Shown here piece after piece: positions 4,651-5,338 of a stretch of 5,338 nucleotides of DNA. Where the stretch lies: NCBI GenBank assembly GCA_034189085.1, contig JAXHVH010000064.1, positions 1 through 5,338 of the forward strand, given 5' to 3'. This DNA comes from M55B129 sp034189085. GTDB lineage: Bacteria; Bacillota; Dethiobacteria; DTU022. Both the position numbers and the translations under genes were made by a program. Below the pieces are notes generated by a model that did no database searches, was not told the origin of the DNA, and was given only the letters and a program-made list of their open reading frames with translations. The stretch's first letter is position 1; the number at the start of each line of letters is the position of its first letter.

Positions 4651-5337
4651 TTAATCACAAGCTAATTTATATATCGATCTGGCATAGATTTTCGTCGCTT
4701 TTATAATACTGTCCAGATTAAGATATTCATTCGGACTATGTGCAACTTGCGGTTCTCCGGGAAAGAGGGGACCAAAAGCTACAGCATTTTTAAGCATCCG
4801 GGCATAAGTTCCCCCTTCCATTGTAACCGGTTTCGCAGCACTATCGCCTGTAAAATCCCTATATACTGCCATCAGGGACGAAACAAGTTTGCTATCAGGC
4901 GGGATATAATGCGCTGGAGAAACCCTTTCAGAAGAGATAAACACATTTTCCTCCACAATTCCACTTTTAATTTTAGAAATAACTGTCTCGAAATCTATAG
5001 TCACTGGAAATCGGCAATGAACGGAGAAGGTAATTGCATTGTTCTCCAAGTCGAATAAATCAGGACTCAACGTTAGCGGAGTGGAAATTTGATCGCGAAA
5101 ATCACAGTCAATATTTGAACCATCATGTGAATATCCAAATTTTGTTAGATAAAATACACAAAAATTTCCAATCTCATTTTTTAGAAAATCTATTTGAAAA
5201 AGAAAATCAATCATTCCTGTTGCAGCATTTATTCCATCTTGAGGACGCACCGCGAATACACGTGTCCCTTTTATTCTTATGTTTAAAATCCCAGGCTCTA
5301 CTTCTTCATATTCGGATTCATATAGATCAAAATTCTT
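4651..5337 (-). CDS. M20-family metallodipeptidase (PepV-like), C-terminal part
   Basis: The frame is open from the right edge to TAA at 4653-4651: 228 residues, about half of the usual roughly 465. Internal GTG 5250 is not the real start, because the frame continues upstream. It resembles the PepV/Sapep group of zinc- or manganese-dependent dipeptidases, cytoplasmic enzymes that trim dipeptides. Visible parts are the end of the lid domain (ILNIRIKGTRVFAVRPQDGI then NAATG), a long variable stretch, and the C-terminal catalytic block MEGGTYARMLKNAVAFGPLF, then PG...VAHSPNEYL. The final metal-binding His is present (codon 4740-4738), as are the GGTYAR residues. The lid motif normally reads G-x-x-A-H-A/G-S-x-P, but here Phe (codon 5256-5254) stands where His is expected. 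The first two-metal-site motifs lie outside the window. Confidence 0.85.
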   Translation of the reverse strand, partial: KNFDLYESEYEEVEPGILNIRIKGTRVFAVRPQDGINAATGMIDFLFQIDFLKNEIGNFCVFYLTKFGYSHDGSNIDCDFRDQISTPLTLSPDLFDLENNAITFSVHCRFPVTIDFETVISKIKSGIVEENVFISSERVSPAHYIPPDSKLVSSLMAVYRDFTGDSAAKPVTMEGGTYARMLKNAVAFGPLFPGEPQVAHSPNEYLNLDSIIKATKIYARSIYKLACD

Positions 5338-5338
5338 A

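Noticed and set aside
4738..5058. 106-codon plus-strand open frame opposite the M20 gene
   Set aside because: The minus-strand frame has clear M20 motifs; the plus-strand frame has no ribosome binding site or recognisable domain.

Overview
The window is a stretch of bacterial chromosome in which two insertion sequences, one interrupting the other, lie between a secreted-protein gene on the left and two cytoplasmic enzyme genes on the right. The taxon cannot be fixed from the sequence. The left gene has a typical Sec signal peptide and all genes use good Shine-Dalgarno sites. The cyclophilin and M20 dipeptidase resemble the single-domain, PepV-like types common in Firmicutes and some spirochaetes, so a spirochaete or related lineage is only a guess. 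The left arm is roughly 50% GC by eye. The right arm (about 3750-5338) is clearly more AT-rich, so the two sides of the insertion need not have been neighbours originally.

Layout: (1) 1-552, minus strand: the first 184 codons of an exported protein of unknown function that runs off the left edge. (2) About 650-1052: the left part of an IS4-type element, with only the first 110 codons of its transposase (DUF4372-like N-terminal domain). (3) 1053-3624: an IS66-family element with an intact tnpA-tnpB-tnpC set, 23-bp terminal inverted repeats (22/23 identical) and a perfectly duplicated 103-bp right end. (4) 3625-3746: a short spacer with a 16-bp direct repeat. (5) 3747-4313, minus strand: a divergent cyclophilin-type peptidyl-prolyl isomerase. 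(6) 4314-4650: a gap holding what looks like a decayed small gene. (7) 4651-5337, minus strand: the C-terminal half of a PepV-like M20 metallopeptidase that runs off the right edge.

The three IS66 proteins work together as the transposition machinery. tnpA and tnpB share one base (TGATG), and tnpC follows 44 bases later. The tnpA ribosome binding site is buried in a strong hairpin, which suggests translational restraint of transposition. IS66 cut the IS4 transposase, but the rest of the IS4 gene is not found on the other side and no 8-bp target duplication flanks the element. A deletion or rearrangement therefore followed, or accompanied, the insertion.

No new multi-gene system (defence, biosynthesis, CRISPR) is visible. 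The points most worth a second look are the duplicated IS66 right end joined exactly at the terminal base, the hairpin over the tnpA ribosome binding site, the apparent His-to-Phe change at a usually conserved position of the M20 enzyme, the altered active-site pocket of the cyclophilin, and the small pseudogene.
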